64,000 nucleotides of DNA from Dryomyza anilis (GCA_951804985.1 OX638132.1:88106696-88170695); one strand, 5' to 3'; shown: positions 48,300 to 61,379, counted from the stretch's first letter. The notes: generated from the letters alone by a model not told the origin. Program-made: numbers and translations.

Positions 48300-48803
48300 T
48301 GTTCTACGAGTTCGTATCGCTGGATTGTGTACAAAATAAAAACGCACTAATATTTGGTTTTAACTAGTATTATTTCAACTAGTATTAATTAACTTTATTT
48401 ATTTAAATAACAACTTTAAGAATAATCACTTATATCAACTGCTGAATTACTACAATTTATCTTTACAATGTTCACTCACGAGACGCACTAGTTCACTATT
48501 AAATCACAACTGAAGTGCTGTACCGCAGATGCGGCTCCCTTATATACCGCATGCATCAGTTCGACACGTTTCGACAAGCTTCGACTTGTTTCGAGAACCT
48601 TCTACTCGTTTCGTGAATGACGCATGCTCGCACTCATGTGTTTTAATGTGTATGTCTTCCCTCTCTTTCTCGCGCATAGCTTAGTGCGCTGAATGATCTT
48701 CCGTCTCTTTCTAACACATTGCTTAGTGCGCTGAATTGTCTTTCGTCTCATTTATTATTGTTGATTGCTTGCACAGTGGGGCAAATTACCTCTTTTCGTA
48801 ACA
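48300..48803 (-). mobile_element. probable solo LTR
   Basis: Read on the minus strand it starts TGTTACGAAAAG and ends CGTAGAACA (TG...CA). It has a TATATAAG box about 257 bp in (48,539-48,546) and AATAAA about 400 bp in (~48,394), the U3-R-U5 order of an LTR. The U3 part holds two near-copies of 'cagcgcactaag' with 'gagaaagaga'-like words, and a 'tcgaaac.agtcga' repeat, typical of promoter-side tandem elements. No internal retrotransposon sequence adjoins. A 4-5-bp target duplication is not obvious, so the boundaries are provisional. Confidence 0.5.
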
Positions 48804-48805
48804 AT

Positions 48806-49135
48806 ATAAATTAATAATTAATAATAATAATATAATAGTTTGGCGCTACAGTCCTGTATAGAACTTCGGCCGAGCTCTCTCACCATTTTGAGCTGTGCGT
48901 GTTATATTTGTACTCAAAGTGGTGGGACCTACAGTTTATTGCCGAATCCGAACGGCGGGTGAGAGCTTTTCATAGGTAATGGTTTTTACTCTCTTAGGTT
49001 TGCCATTTACTGACGAGAGGTAGCGCGGTATAGAAAAATGTTTCTATGTAAAGATGTTGTTAGCCCCAGTCCAGGCTTGAACCGGGGACCTTTCGGCTCG
49101 CAGTCCAACGCACTAACCACTGACCTACCGCGGCT
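48806..49135 (-). mobile_element. tRNA-headed SINE, full length
   Basis: Same family as 14,838-15,145. The head ends at 'taccgcggc' near 49,133, and an AAT-rich tail lies at about 48,810-48,836, next to the LTR. The A-box region has 'tgacctacc' where other copies have 'tgagctacc', a base change. Confidence 0.85.
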
Positions 49136-50372
49136 ACGCTAATTAACTAATTATAAATAGTTACATTTTTGTCCAACTCTTTACAACGATAAAATTCTTT
49201 CCATTGGACATCCCATACATGATTTCGTAATTTTTGGGAATTTTTTTGCTACTTTATTGATTAAAACAAAGACATAACTTAAAAGTGCCAATAGCAAAGA
49301 TGTAGAATACATTATGCAATATGTAGAATACATTATGTGACAAAATCAAGTCAAATAAATACAAATGCACTTAATATTCTGTAATTCACAAATCAATATT
49401 TATTTAGAAAGATTATTCATTTTTAATACATATTTTATTATATTATATTACTTATTTTTTATTTTTATTTTTTATTTTAATTTTACAATTTATCTTAAAA
49501 TAAAAGCAAAGCAGCCATATTTATGTTATTTGGCAAATATTATAATTGTATTCTATAATTTTGTATATTTCAAAAACAAATGTAGTAGAAGAATTTTCAC
49601 AAACATTTTGAAAATTAAATATGGGTACAAATGAATGCCTGCATTTATTTATTATACTGAACAAACACCCTTGAAATAGTTTTTACTCTAAAACAATTAA
49701 CTGTTCACCGCAAACTAACTCCCACAACATTATAATGGTAGCAAACAGGGCAGGGTAGCCGAAAAAAAAAATCAGTGCGTTGCGCTGAGTATGTGTGAGC
49801 AAACTCATTAACAAAACAAACACAAAGTCGTCGGGGTTGGAGACGGTGGGTTTTGCAAACTTTGAAAACTATTTGCAAAGCAACGAATTTATTTCTCGTT
49901 GAAACGAATGCAATCACGTAGATAATTAGTATTTCTGCGCGCATTTGATTCATTTGTGTGGGTGTGGTGGGGGGGTTATTTAGTTTAAGTAAGTGCGTCA
50001 CAAACACATGTAAACAAAACCACTAAATAGTACCAAGACACAGTGCTACAAACGACTATAGTCACTATAACGCGGATAGATTAAGGAGACTTACATCAAA
50101 GGCTAATACGTGGTGTAAACATACAACAGCTTAAACTGTATGAGGGTACTTTAAACTCACTACCATTTAACAACAAAATAAATAAAAATGCTTCAATGAA
50201 TTCCAGTAGCAACAGGTCTCGACTAAGGGTACCAAACACAAAGTTTAAGAAATCAAGACAAAATGTACAACATTTCTACATAATATACAATTTTTTTTGC
50301 ATTTTTTAAGAAAATGTCATTGGTAATTTTAGCCGAAATTTTAAAAATATGTTTCCCACAATCTTTACGTAA
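49136..50372. other. AT-rich non-coding DNA
   Basis: 'atgtagaatacattatg' is repeated in tandem at ~49,300-49,338, and the following 'aaaatcaagtcaaataaat' recurs near 53,637. The open frames at 49,365-49,634 and 49,705-50,007 have no domain; the former is AT-driven. Confidence 0.4.
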
Positions 50373-51197
50373 TTATACCCTACACCTATGAGGTACAGGG
50401 TATATTAACTTTGTGCATATATTGTAACGCCCCTTAGGAGGCGTGTCCGGTATGGAAAAGTATATATATTCTTGATCAGCATCACTACCCGAGTCCGTTT
50501 AGCCATGTCCGTCTGTCTGTCTGTCCGTCTTGCTGTCTTGCTGTCTTGCTGTCTTGCTGTCCGAATACAGAATAACTTGAGAAATACTGATCAGAATGCG
50601 ATAAAATATTTGTCTCAATATATTTTAGCCAAAAGTAGGAACTGAGTTTGAAAATGAGCCAAATCGGTCAACGGACACGCCCACCTCCCATACAAGTCAC
50701 TTTTAAATAACTCTTTCGAAATTAATAACTCGAAAAGTATTCAAGGTATAGTTATAAAATTTAAAACGTATTGTTAGAATTTACCTAAAAATATGTGGTC
50801 CAAAAATGGGCGTGATCCGCCCACTTTTTTTTCATTATTTCCCGGGTTTTCATAGTGGAAATTTGATCCGTAGATTATTAAAATCAAATCTATGAAATAT
50901 TAGTCTTACAAAATTTTAAATATAGGCGTGGTCCGCCCAATTATATTTTTCAACTTTTTTTTTAGTTTTTTATACTTTATATAAATTTTTTAATTTATGG
51001 GGATATAAGACGTAAATTCTGAGGGTGGGGAGGTTCAGCATAATTAAAAATTTAAAATTAAGGTATACAATTAAATATTCCTCACTAATATATACACCAA
51101 AGGTGTAGGGTATTCCATAGTCGGGCCCGACCGACTATAAAAATCCGCCCCATGTGACCGAACTTACCCATGTGACCTAACTTTCCCAACTCGTTTT
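50373..51197 (+). mobile_element. mini-me/DINE-like element, long type, near full length
   Basis: Starts 'ttataccctacacctatg', then 'gccccttaggaggcgtgtcc', core 'agtatatatattcttgatca', GTCY tract plus four 'ttgctgtc' repeats (~50,530-50,560), body, 'gtcgggcccgaccgactat' hairpin (~51,120) and end 'ctttcccaactcgttttt'. The opposite-strand partner of 9,670-10,481, with few differences. Confidence 0.75.
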
Positions 51198-51361
51198 TCT
51201 TTTTACTGTCAGGATGAATTTTAGTTTATGACAATGACTCTCTTAAAAAACATTTTAATATTAGTTCGCAATGTGTTCGCTGTAAAAATTTCGAAAAAAT
51301 GTTTTAAACTTTATCTTACTGAAATTATTCGGAACATTTTTTAAAATTTGTATATGAAATA

Positions 51362-51561
51362 AAGGGTTTTTCAACAGAGACGCTACAAAAGTAGAGCGAC
51401 AGGGACGTTGTTGGCTCGTTTCCATCAGGAAATGGCAAACCTTACTGAAGAGAAATGTCAAAAGAGCGGCACGAAATATGGCGTCGTTCGCTGTCCCTGT
51501 CACTCTACTTTTGTAACGTCCCTGAAAAAAGCTTTTGTAGCGCTCTTATTGAAAAACCCGT
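51362..51561 (-). mobile_element. 200-bp mariner-type MITE
   Basis: Flanked by TA (51,360-51,361 and 51,562-51,563). The ends are 'aagggtttttcaacagagac' and, reversed, 'acgggtttttcaataagagc'. It is related to 7,403-7,743 but with a larger internal deletion: the transposase start is reduced to METSQQR on the minus strand. Confidence 0.75.
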
Positions 51562-51563
51562 TA

Positions 51564-51813
51564 TTTGATTAAAATGGAGGAAATTGCACACTGATATAAT
51601 GTAGTAGTGCTAGATGCAAAATCGAACAAAATACTAAGCATCTGATGTACGCATTATGGGAAAACATGATGGGGAAAATTGCACTGCGCAATCTTCTGGT
51701 GTGTATTTGATTCGGCAGGCTTTAATGGGTTAAAAAAAAAACTATTACACTTCCGTCGTCAACGAATTCTGAGCGACTGAACTGAAATTTTTGAAAATTT
51801 GACATGAAAAAAA
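51564..51813. other. AT-rich spacer
   Basis: Nothing recognised. Confidence 0.3.
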
Positions 51814-52481
51814 AACCAGTTGGGAAGGTTAGATCACGTGGTAAATTTTAAAGTAGGTTTTATTATGATAGTTAGGATTATCAAAATTATAGTCGGTCTA
51901 AGCCGACTATAAATACCCTACACATATGTGTGGTTACCATTCAAAGTGGTATATAGGTCACAAGGGTATACGAATCCTGAAAATAACTACAAATTTCCAT
52001 CCCTGAAGAATTTTCTTTCATTTGATACCCATATTTACAAATGGGTAGGTGGACCGAATTTCGATTTTGTTTTTGGGAACCACAAGTCGTTTCACGGGAA
52101 AAAATTATCTTCATGTATTTGTGCATGAAGTCAATAATATTTGTCCAAAAAAGTTTACCTAAGCACGTAAACAGTAAAATTGGGCTTTAGTTGTAAATTT
52201 TATATGAGGTATTTGAATATAAATGGTCAGATCACAGGTCACAATGAACCGATCTAGCCAAACCAAAAGTACTCTAAGTTATCAGTTTCATTCATCTAAC
52301 TCTTCAATTTTCTAAGTAGTAGGGATTTCAACAGACAGACAGACAGACAGACAGACGGACAGACGGAGATAATGCTGATCAAGAATATATATACTTTTCC
52401 ATACTAGAGATGCTTCCTTCTGGATGTTACAAACGGCGTACCAAACTGAATATACCCTTTCACTCTTAGTGTAGGGTATAA
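51814..52481 (-). mobile_element. mini-me-like element, short type, full length
   Basis: Minus-strand match to 12,720-13,423 over its whole length: end 'gttgggaaggttagatcac', hairpin 'atagtcggtctaagccgac', GACA tract at ~52,333-52,366, core 'tgctgatcaagaatatatat', end 'agtgtagggtataaa'. Confidence 0.75.
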
Positions 52482-55400
52482 ACATGCGACACCCTACAGC
52501 TACTCTTCATCAAATTTAAAATTATACAATTGTTTGCTGTTCAATACCCAGTAGTAAATTGGACCAAGCCTTGCCAGTAGAAGCCCTGCTGTAACAACTT
52601 CTTAGCATCCTTAATACACATTCCGCCATCACTGAAACTAGTGCACTTTCAGCACACCTTCTAGAGAATCAGCGCCAATCGATTTGGTGACTATTTCTAA
52701 TATTTTTCAAATACAAAAGCGAAGCGCTGCTATCTCACCTTCTAATGGAATGCTAACAGTAATGAGTCAAACTATTTTGTGAGACCTTCTGAGAGCCGTT
52801 CTCTGAAAAACGAATAGGGAAGTCCTGCAAAAATGTTCATTTCATATAAAAAAGAATAAAGGAAATCATTTAGTCGGGAAGGGGTTCTACCCGCTTGAGA
52901 ATCAGTGCTAGCATAGCTTTCTACGCCTGAAATTTACTACTGTGTATATACTGAAATTTCGTGACGAATATGAAGTTTAATATAACGTAATTTTATAATA
53001 TTAGTTATTTATTTATTAGTTATTTTATATATTTTATAATTAAAGTTATTTTATAATATTAATTTCTGTACACCGAATGAAATTAAAAAATATATATATA
53101 TCAATAAAATAAATATATCGATCCAAAAGCAAATATATTTTATTTAACTACATTTATGTAGTTATTTAAAATTGTATACAACTACATTAATGAACTGTAA
53201 TTCTATATCAAATTTTACAATATTTATATAGAAAAACTGCATTTGATTTTTATTTTTACGTCCTGAAATATGTAGTAATATTTTATATTGATTTAACTTC
53301 ACGAAAATATTAAAAATTACAACATTTGCATATATTTTGACTACATTTAGAATTTATAATATGAATTATTATTTCATAAATATGTAGAATAAAATATCAC
53401 ATCTGCATTTGTGTTTACTGCATTCTGTATTTATTTAAAAACGAAGAACATTTTGAAATGCTCACAAAAATGATTGTATTAAATAGTTGCGCTATCATCT
53501 CTTGCGTGTGTCTTTCCTTTCAACGCGTTTGTTTCAGATGCTTTGGCCACTTTCTTTAAAAAATAATATAGAAAACAAAAACATATTACAATTTCTGCAT
53601 TATGTAGAAAACGTGTTTCTAATACATTGTGTAGTAAAATCAAGTCAAATAAATATAAATGTATTTAAAAAAGTAAACGCAGTGTTTAAAACTAATACAA
53701 GATATATAATTGTCTCTGTTTATATTTTGTTTTTTTTTTATTTATAGCCACTCAGAAAAAAGATACAATAAAATACAAAATACTATAAAATTATGTTTGA
53801 ATTTGTATACAAATATATATTTTGTTGTATACTATTAAATCAATACCTGTCCGACAAACGACAATGCAAAACATTTTAAATCAATTTCATTTCAATTTAA
53901 AACAATTGTTTTTAACACAAAATATAAAACACATTCATCTCAAATTTAAAACAATTGTTATTAAATTTTATTTTTTTTTATTTTTGTAAAAAAAAATTTA
54001 TATATTTTTTTATATTATTTATTTTTTACTTTATACTTTTTTATTTTTTATGTTTATACTTATATACTTGCTAACGCTAATAACCTATTTTATTAACGGA
54101 CATCATCTATATATATTTCTATTGATTATTACCTTTGTTTTGTAAATTTGTTTTCCTCAAAAAGGGGCTATGAATAATATGGCAGGGTGACATCGAACAC
54201 AAAATTTGAGTTCAACGTGTAAATACTGCCCCTATATGTATGTTGTATTCATTTAACATTGAATTTTACACTGTTAATGCTGCATACCCTTAGGGGCATG
54301 TCACGAAATCGCGAATTGAAAACAATTTCGTTTGATTCGAAAACAATTTTGTTTGATTTGAACACAATTTCTTTTAATTTTAAAACATAATATTTAATTT
54401 CAATTTTATACATTTGTTCATTATTTTTAAAGTAATGTTTTTTTACTCTAAACTAATGATTAAAATTATTACCTGTTCTACTTTTAAAGTAGTTTGGTAT
54501 TATAAAGATTATAAGAACCACTTGAATTCTTAAAACTTTACTTTTATTATTTCCTATCAAATATCAATGTTTTTCAATTATCGCCATATATTCCGGGATT
54601 GGAACCCCTCTGTTCCAACTACCATAACATGAAAAACAAATAAATTTTCTGACTGCTGAACTTTTAATGCCAAACATTGCAAATGTGGCAACAGATAACA
54701 CAGAACGAAGCACTTTTCTGCGCACTTGCCAAAGAACAACTCGCAGAATAGTAGCAACAATTGTTGCCACACGAAGCAAGCAAGCAACAGTTGTTCGCAT
54801 AAATCTAGTGGCGGTGGGCTGGCGCAAACTATCGTTGGCAACATTTACAAAGTGCCGCAAAGTACTTTTAGAAAATAGAAATGAAATGAAAAAAAAAACA
54901 GAGAAAATTTCGACACTCCTTGCAAATATGTGCAACTTTAATACCAGGGGCTTACAAACAACTTGGAGCTGTAATTCCTATTATGGCCCACAAAACGAAG
55001 AATGATACTCAAAAAGGTGCTAATAGTAACTGAGATAAATAGACAAATAGTATAATTAAAATATTAAAAAAAAAAAAACATAAAAGCAACACGTTGCAAA
55101 AATAGTTCAAAGCAAATAGAAACTAATGACCATCAACGTATAATCAACATAATTAAATAGTCATTTAAAAATACCTTGTGCACCCAAAATTTCTATTCAA
55201 ATATTGAGAAAACAAACAGATTAATTTGGATTCTACAGAAAAGTTCTTACGTTTGATATTTGAAAGCAAAAAAAAAAAAAACTTGAAGGAAAAAAACACA
55301 TATTCCGAGCACAATATATATCCCCCAGTAATTTATTCTCGAAACACTAACAAGTTATTTTTAATTTCCTTAATGTCCTATTAAAAATTAGAAGAGCATT

Positions 55401-56116
55401 AATGCACGAATACGTATACAACACAAACAAGAACTAGATGACGATGACGATGACAACGACTCCGATTCGACGACATTGGGCCCATTAAAAGCGGCAGGTC
55501 TTTGTGTCCTTGATGTCTGAATACGATTTTGCACCGTCAAAGGTATCAACAGTTTTGTTTCGCATAGCCTCCACCGTCTAATTTATCAAATTTGCTTTTA
55601 ACAATATTAAGTTATCTATTTTTGACATCTGTGTTCCTTCCATTCACGCGCAACGTTTTAAACAATTTAAATAGGTTTTTTTTGTTCTTTCTTTTATTTG
55701 ACTTAATACACTGCTGAAAATCGTTATCCTGCGGATGTGCTTTGCTTGTTAAGCAAACAGGTGTTTGCATGCTTCGTTGTTTCCGTTCATGCGTTCTTGA
55801 TCCTTATCAGTTCTTTATTTTTTGCACATCCTATATATTCTTAGTATGTAAAAGCCCCATTTTAACTGTAGCACAAAAGCTGTTGTCGAAAAAAAAAAAC
55901 ATCTTTCTAATCAAATCTCTAACTTGCTGTTTGGAAATCCTTTGATTGCGCGATTGTTTGGAATGATTTATTGCATTTCATTTGGTGATGAGATTAATTG
56001 AGATTTATGTGCACAAATAATGATGTTGATTATTTAGCAGACATAAACATAAACTAAAGGCCGGTTCATGGTATATATTTAAATGCTAAAAAAAAACTGG
56101 AATGTTATATGTAATG
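52482..56116. other. long non-coding stretch, AT-rich, with worn repeats
   Basis: No gene recognised over 3.6 kb. 53,130-53,480 is rich in 'tacatttatgtag'-type words on both strands. 'aatttaaaacaattgtt' is repeated near 53,892 and 53,943. 'gaaaacaatttcgtttgatt' is repeated with variation at 54,318-54,385. The less AT-rich block 54,560-55,000 is open on both strands in several overlapping frames, but none has a domain. A (GATGAC)n run lies at ~55,438-55,452. Confidence 0.4.
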
Positions 56117-57480
56117 TTTTTTTTTTTTACAAATTAACCAACGCTCAGGGGATGCCCCCTATTCATGCAATGCACAGTGTTGATCGTAAGAAAGGATTAT
56201 AGGTTAAGAGGAAGAGGAAAGATGGAGTAGTGTCGGTGGATATTGGCTTTAAATTTCCCAATATTAAAAATGTCGGAAAAACAGACGCAGGGAGATTGTT
56301 CCATAAACGTATCGTGCGGCTGAAGATCGAATTATCTCTGTAATGCGTAGTTCTGTTGAGAACCGAGTGGACTACGAAGGGCTGGGCTTGGTTCGAAGCC
56401 CGAGTAGATCGAGAGAATACACGACCTGGTGGAATCAGGCCATGTATTTCCCTCGAACACTTACCATTGTAATACCTATAAAACAGGCTTACACACCCTA
56501 CGGTCCTTCGGTGACCAAGAGAACCAATAGAGGATGAAATATTTTCATCCCCTATTAAATATATTGCACGTTGTTGGATTCGATCCAGGAATTCCAAAGA
56601 AGATTTTGAAGCCCCTGCCCATATGTGCGAATTGTATTCCATCTTAGGCCGAATATAGGTTGTGTAGACAATGCGCAAGTCAGCGGGAGTGAAGTATGTC
56701 TTACACCGTTTCAGAAAACCGAGGCACTTGGCCGCTTCTTTCGACACATCAAATATGTGATCATTCCAACGGGGGTCACATTGAATTGATATGCCCAGAA
56801 CGTCAAGAGCAGCTGACTGCGCAATATCCACAGCACCCATATTAAGGGGAGGTATGGTTGAATCCATTCTTTTGTGAGATAAAAGACAGCATTGGGTCTT
56901 GCTGGCATTAAAATCTACTCAATTTGCAACACCCCACTCGGAGATTGATTTAAGGTCATTTTTGAGTGTGTCATTCATAGTGCGTCTTTTACTCTCAATC
57001 TCCAAAGAGTTTGGGCGCTTGTTGAACGAATATGAATGACAAATGTTATTGTCATCTGCAAAGGAGTGAATTGGGTTCTGAGTCAATGACAGAAGGTCAT
57101 TGATAAATTCCAGAAATAGGGACGGGGATAGGACGGAACCCTGCGGAACTCCAGAATTGATGAAATGTTGTTCTGAGAAAATACCATCCATCGCAACTCG
57201 TATTGAACGACACTGGAGAAAACTCGATATCCATCGAGTAAAAGAATTACCGACACCATATGCAATAAGTTTTGATACGAGGGCATCATGCCACACTCGA
57301 TCAAAAGCCTTGGAAATATCAAGAGCAACCACCTTACTCTCCCCGAAAAGGTGAATACAATTATTCCACTTTTCGGAGAGGACCGCCATCAAGTCACCGG
57401 TGGATCTGGTCCTACGGAAACCATATTGCCGGTCACTAAGTAATTCGTTTCGCTCCAGATAGTTCACAAGGTGGAAGTTT
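56117..57480 (-). pseudogene. jockey/CR1-like reverse transcriptase, 5'-truncated, one internal stop (copy 1)
   Basis: From about 57,480 down to 56,163 the minus strand encodes some 435 residues of a non-LTR reverse transcriptase. It has 'QYGFRRTRSTGD' near residue 15; 'ALDISKAFDRVWHD' (catalytic aspartate motif A) near 48; 'SGVPQGSVLSPSLFL' near 107; 'HSFADDNNI' (catalytic FADD) near 134; and a C-terminal part with 'RPKMEYNSHIWAGAS', 'RIQQRAIYLIGD' and 'RLWNNLPASVFP'. A single TGA at 56,919-56,921 splits the frame where copy 2 has arginine. A poly-T run at about 56,117-56,129 on the plus strand is the element's poly-A tail. The 5' end (endonuclease, gag-like ORF) is missing. The catalytic motifs survive, so decay is recent or slight, but truncation makes it immobile on its own. 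Jockey versus a related clade is not settled. Confidence 0.85.
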
Positions 57481-58767
57481 ATTACGGAAGTTTATTTATA
57501 TATATTTGTAAAAATACGAAAGTAAAAATATTAACCAAATATTGCACAAACGTGAATTTTTGGAATACTACCAAAATAATTTGACAACTTTTGAATTAAT
57601 ATGATAAAACTATTGATTTATCAATGATCGACCCATTAATTACTTAATAGGAAATTTTCTTCTCAGTGTGCTAACTTAACTGATGTGGAATCGCAACAAT
57701 GTGGAATTACAACACTTATCTGGACATTGTGAAAAAAAAAATATATATTTTTTTTAACTAATATCGTTTTTGTAAAATTGTTAAATCTTTGAATTCAGAA
57801 AATATCTGCATAAATTAAACTGACAATTTCATGATTTGTCACTTTTTCGATTTGCTGTCAAAAGAGGTTAGGTAGTGCAAGGACATGTAAGGATGCCTTG
57901 CGAAGAAAAGGAAATAAGCAATTTTTCACCATTTAAACACTTGCTTGTCCACTATTGCGGCTGCCAGAATGACATATGTGTTTCTATCGCTTTATCAAAC
58001 CGTACGTGTCGGGCTCTTATTTTTACACTGGTTATATGTGTATGGTCGGTCTGTCTTGCTTTCCATTTGTCGTTCTGTCTATATGTCTGTCTTTCAGTCT
58101 GTTTGTCTATCTGTCTGTCTGTTTGTCTATCTGTCTGTCTGTCACTTGGTCCACCATTCTCTCAGTATGCCAATCCTTACATATGATGTATGTAGTTTTT
58201 GTCCATTTCCCTTTTATGTTTCTTTCAAGTTTTGCTCATTTCCATTGCAGTCCATATATCGATTCGCTTGTGTTCGTCCTTCATAACGCATAACCGCATA
58301 AGCCAAGTTAATTGAAATGCCAATTTGCTAAGGGTGACTGATGTGCGAGGACTTCTCTTCGCTCCTTTCTTTCCATCGATTAGTTGCTCACACCTGATGG
58401 TGGCGAGCCGAATTCGTGATGCATCAGCAACAGCATCAACTTCGGCGACAACATCAGCAGCAGCAGCTCGACGACAACAATACCAACAACAAGTCAACAT
58501 TTGACAATGCCATTGAATGTCAATAAAATTGACGTGTCCCAGCGTGAGATTAAATGCTTAAACCAGTTTGCTTCGTCCAGAAATCAAATCAATTATCAAT
58601 CCTACACTCGTTTCTGCATCGCCTCCTTTGACATACCCACATCGACGAAGCCAATCTGATGGATTGAAGAATTTTGTTTGATGTGTGATATCTAGCACGT
58701 TACACGAATATCTCATATATGTAGGTCTGTTGTTTGTCTATTTTGTTTAGTTGCCATTATTGTAATT
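57481..58767. other. non-coding DNA with a GTCT tract and CAG/CAA runs
   Basis: 58,040-58,145 is a GTCT/ATCT-rich tract like that of mini-me elements but without recognisable flanks; three overlapping frames over it are artefacts. 58,260-58,680 looks single-copy, with CAGCAA/CAGCAG runs at ~58,424-58,470. No gene recognised. Confidence 0.4.
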
Positions 58768-58771
58768 TTAA

Positions 58772-59572
58772 AGGCCTGTTTTTCAGTACTAGTTGAACTT
58801 TTTTTGTGGTTTAAACTTCGTTTAAAATTTAAATCGATTTTTTCAGTGAACTTCAACCGTCGTTTAAACTTAGTTTAAACGACCGATGCTGATGGTTTAA
58901 ACTATGTTTAAACTTTCAAAGTTTTTGACATGAATTTTTTCACAACACTATTTTCACTGTTTTCTGTCGTTGCGCTGTTTCATAAATTATTATTAATTTT
59001 TGTATTTTTGCACACTATGTATTAAAAAAAGTCTCATGTGCACTTTATTTGCTCGATCTCTTGTTTAAATTCAAAAATACATTCATTTTATTTTTCTGAA
59101 ATTTTTTTTTTATACCCTACACTAAGAGTGAAAGGGTATATTCAGTTTGGTACGTCGTTTGTAACACCCAGAAGGAAGCATCTCCGGTTTGGAAAAGTAA
59201 ATATATGATCAGCATGACCACCTGATTCGATTTAGCGATGTCCTTCTGTCCATCTGTCTGTCTGTCTGTTGAAATCACGATTACAGAAAAACTAGAAGAG
59301 CTAAATAAATGAAACTCCTAGATTACTTATATATCTACGCTGTCTGTCAGTGAAAATGGGCATGATCAGTCCATTATGACCTGTGAACCGACCACTTATG
59401 TTCAAAGTTATCATATAAAACACATTTACTTGTGAATTTTACTGTATAAGTGTTAAAGTTAACTTTTTTTTGGTCAAATATATATTGAAAAATTAAACAA
59501 CGTTTAATTTAAAGAGAAGATTAATTAAACGGAGTTTAAACTACGTTTAAACGAGCACTAAAAAACTGGCTC
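58772..59572. mobile_element. TTAA-flanked TIR element with a mini-me inserted inside
   Basis: TTAA at 58,768-58,771 and 59,573-59,576. Ends 'aggcctgtttttcagtact' and, reversed, 'gagccagttttttagtgct'. Subterminal 'gtttaaac' words repeat on both sides in both orientations ('aacttagtttaaacg', 'aactacgtttaaacga'). TTAA duplication and a purine-purine-G start fit Kolobok-like elements, though piggyBac also uses TTAA. No transposase is present. A related fragment ('tttttcagtgctagtttaaa') lies at 59,716-59,745. Confidence 0.65.
59108..59486 (+). mobile_element. mini-me-like element, short type, truncated, nested
   Basis: Starts 'tttttataccctacactaag', core 'atgatcagcatgacc' (the TA tract is shortened), GTCY tract at ~59,238-59,270, and follows the 12,720 copy to about 59,486. 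It sits inside the TTAA element and is therefore younger than it. Confidence 0.7.
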
Positions 59573-59576
59573 TTAA

Positions 59577-61366
59577 AGTTTTAAAAACTGCAAGTTTAAA
59601 CGGAGGTGTCGATTTTATAAATTGTCATGGGCCTTTTTTTATCATCAAGTCATCAAACATGGCAAAAATGTCAACATGAATCAATAAACAAAATGAATTC
59701 CTTTCTTATGTCCAATTTTTCAGTGCTAGTTTAAATTTAGTTTAAACTTTTCAACATTTTTGAAAGTTTATATGTCGTAATCAAAACTCCAAACTCGGGC
59801 GAATGTTTCTAAATTTTATAGGTAATAAGACAATTAATGGGTCAGGGCAAGGTTCATATTTTATTTTGTGATAAAGTTTGCATCTACCAAAAACGGCCTT
59901 TTTTGCAAATTCTCGACGTATAGGGAACATTCTGAGTACGCAGCAAGAATCAAGAGAATGATAATTTTCATTTCTGTGAAATTCTCGTAGAACAGTGCTA
60001 TCTGTTAGACAGTCAGATAACACTGTCACCAACTACATTTTTAAAATGCCAATTATTCGTTAACAAATTTCTTTATATATCAGTCAATTTCTGATCGATA
60101 GCTGATCGATCAGAAATTGACAATATTGGTACCAAATGATAAGCAAATGTGAATCTATCAATTGTTATTTTAACTTTAAAAATACATCAATTACTTTTTA
60201 TAATAATTAACAACAAAGTTGAAATTTAAGATTTTCATAAAAATGTATTTGGTGACCTTTACTTCTACAACGAAGATATATATTTCAGAATATTGGAATA
60301 AAATAGCACAAAAGTATAATATTTTTTTTATTTAAAAAATAGCACTATTTTAATTTTTATGTAATTATTTGAAATTGTTCTGTCATTAGTAGAAGGCACA
60401 TATTTTATAAAAAATAATACAATATAATTAAATGAACTATATCGGAAAATATTGAATGTGCACAATTATTATCAGAACATGCCGAGGTTCATATGGAAAT
60501 TTCAAAAATTCAACGAATTTAGCATACAATTAATATTTTTGAATTATTTTAAAAAATAGAAGGGGGGTACTCTGTAATGCGTTTCGAAATTGATATTACT
60601 CGCATTCTAATAAATGGTACTTTGATAGTGTGACTTTCGCATTTAAATTTGGAACTTTCGTATTCAAATTCACAAAGTGACAACACGGCTACCTTTTCAA
60701 TTCCGTTAGATTGTATGAGTTTACCTTCGTAACGATTTGTTCTTCGATTTAAATTGACTTTCGTATCGCATTGACTTTCGAATCGCGATACATAGTAACC
60801 CCCCTGAGCTAATTTGCTTTGTTTATAAATTTACACTTTGTTTCTAAAATTTATACTTTTTTATAATAAATCACAAAAAAATTCGGACGGGACATTTTTT
60901 TTTCTTTTTCTAAAAATTCCATTTGAATACAAATTATTTTTTTGAATTATTTAGAAAGGAGCTGATATAATTGACTTTATTTTTGTTTATGTACACTTTG
61001 TTCCTAAAGTTTAAAATTATTTCATGTTCCCTAGGATTTTTTGCTAAAAATAAATTTATATCTGACAGAATTAACAATCGTTATTTCGAAATGAAAAGTG
61101 ATGTACGATTTGAATTTGTTTTTATTAGCTTTTAAAAAGGTTCTTGAAAAACTAGAAAATCGATTTTAGATTCACATATTTATGATTCTAAATAATCATC
61201 ATATTACTTCACATAACATATTTTGTGATGATATTTTCAAAAACATTTAGTGTATTCACTGTTTCATGGTATTGGTAGGACATTGTACGAATACGGCAGT
61301 ACGGAAATTGAACTGTGAGCACCACTTTTCGGCTTGTTAAAATATTTCTTCAATTAAATGCAGCTG
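59577..61366. other. AT-rich non-coding DNA
   Basis: Includes the second copy of the unclassified repeat (59,870-60,015). An inverted word pair 'gtcaatttctgatcgatagc'/'gctgatcgatcagaaattga' forms a hairpin at ~60,083-60,120. No gene recognised. Confidence 0.45.
59870..60015. repeat. unclassified dispersed repeat, copy 2
   Basis: Diverged match to 3,065-3,262 ('attctgagtacgcagcaaga', 'ggccttttttgcaaa'). Element type unknown. Confidence 0.55.
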
Positions 61367-61379
61367 ATTCTTATAAAAT

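Noticed and set aside
49365..49634. 89-codon hydrophobic protein
   Set aside because: Composition (F, I, Y, L, N, K) simply reflects AT-rich DNA.
54564..55005. Overlapping open frames on both strands (up to 123 codons)
   Set aside because: Several frames are open at once and none shows a domain or splice context; likely chance in a less AT-rich block.
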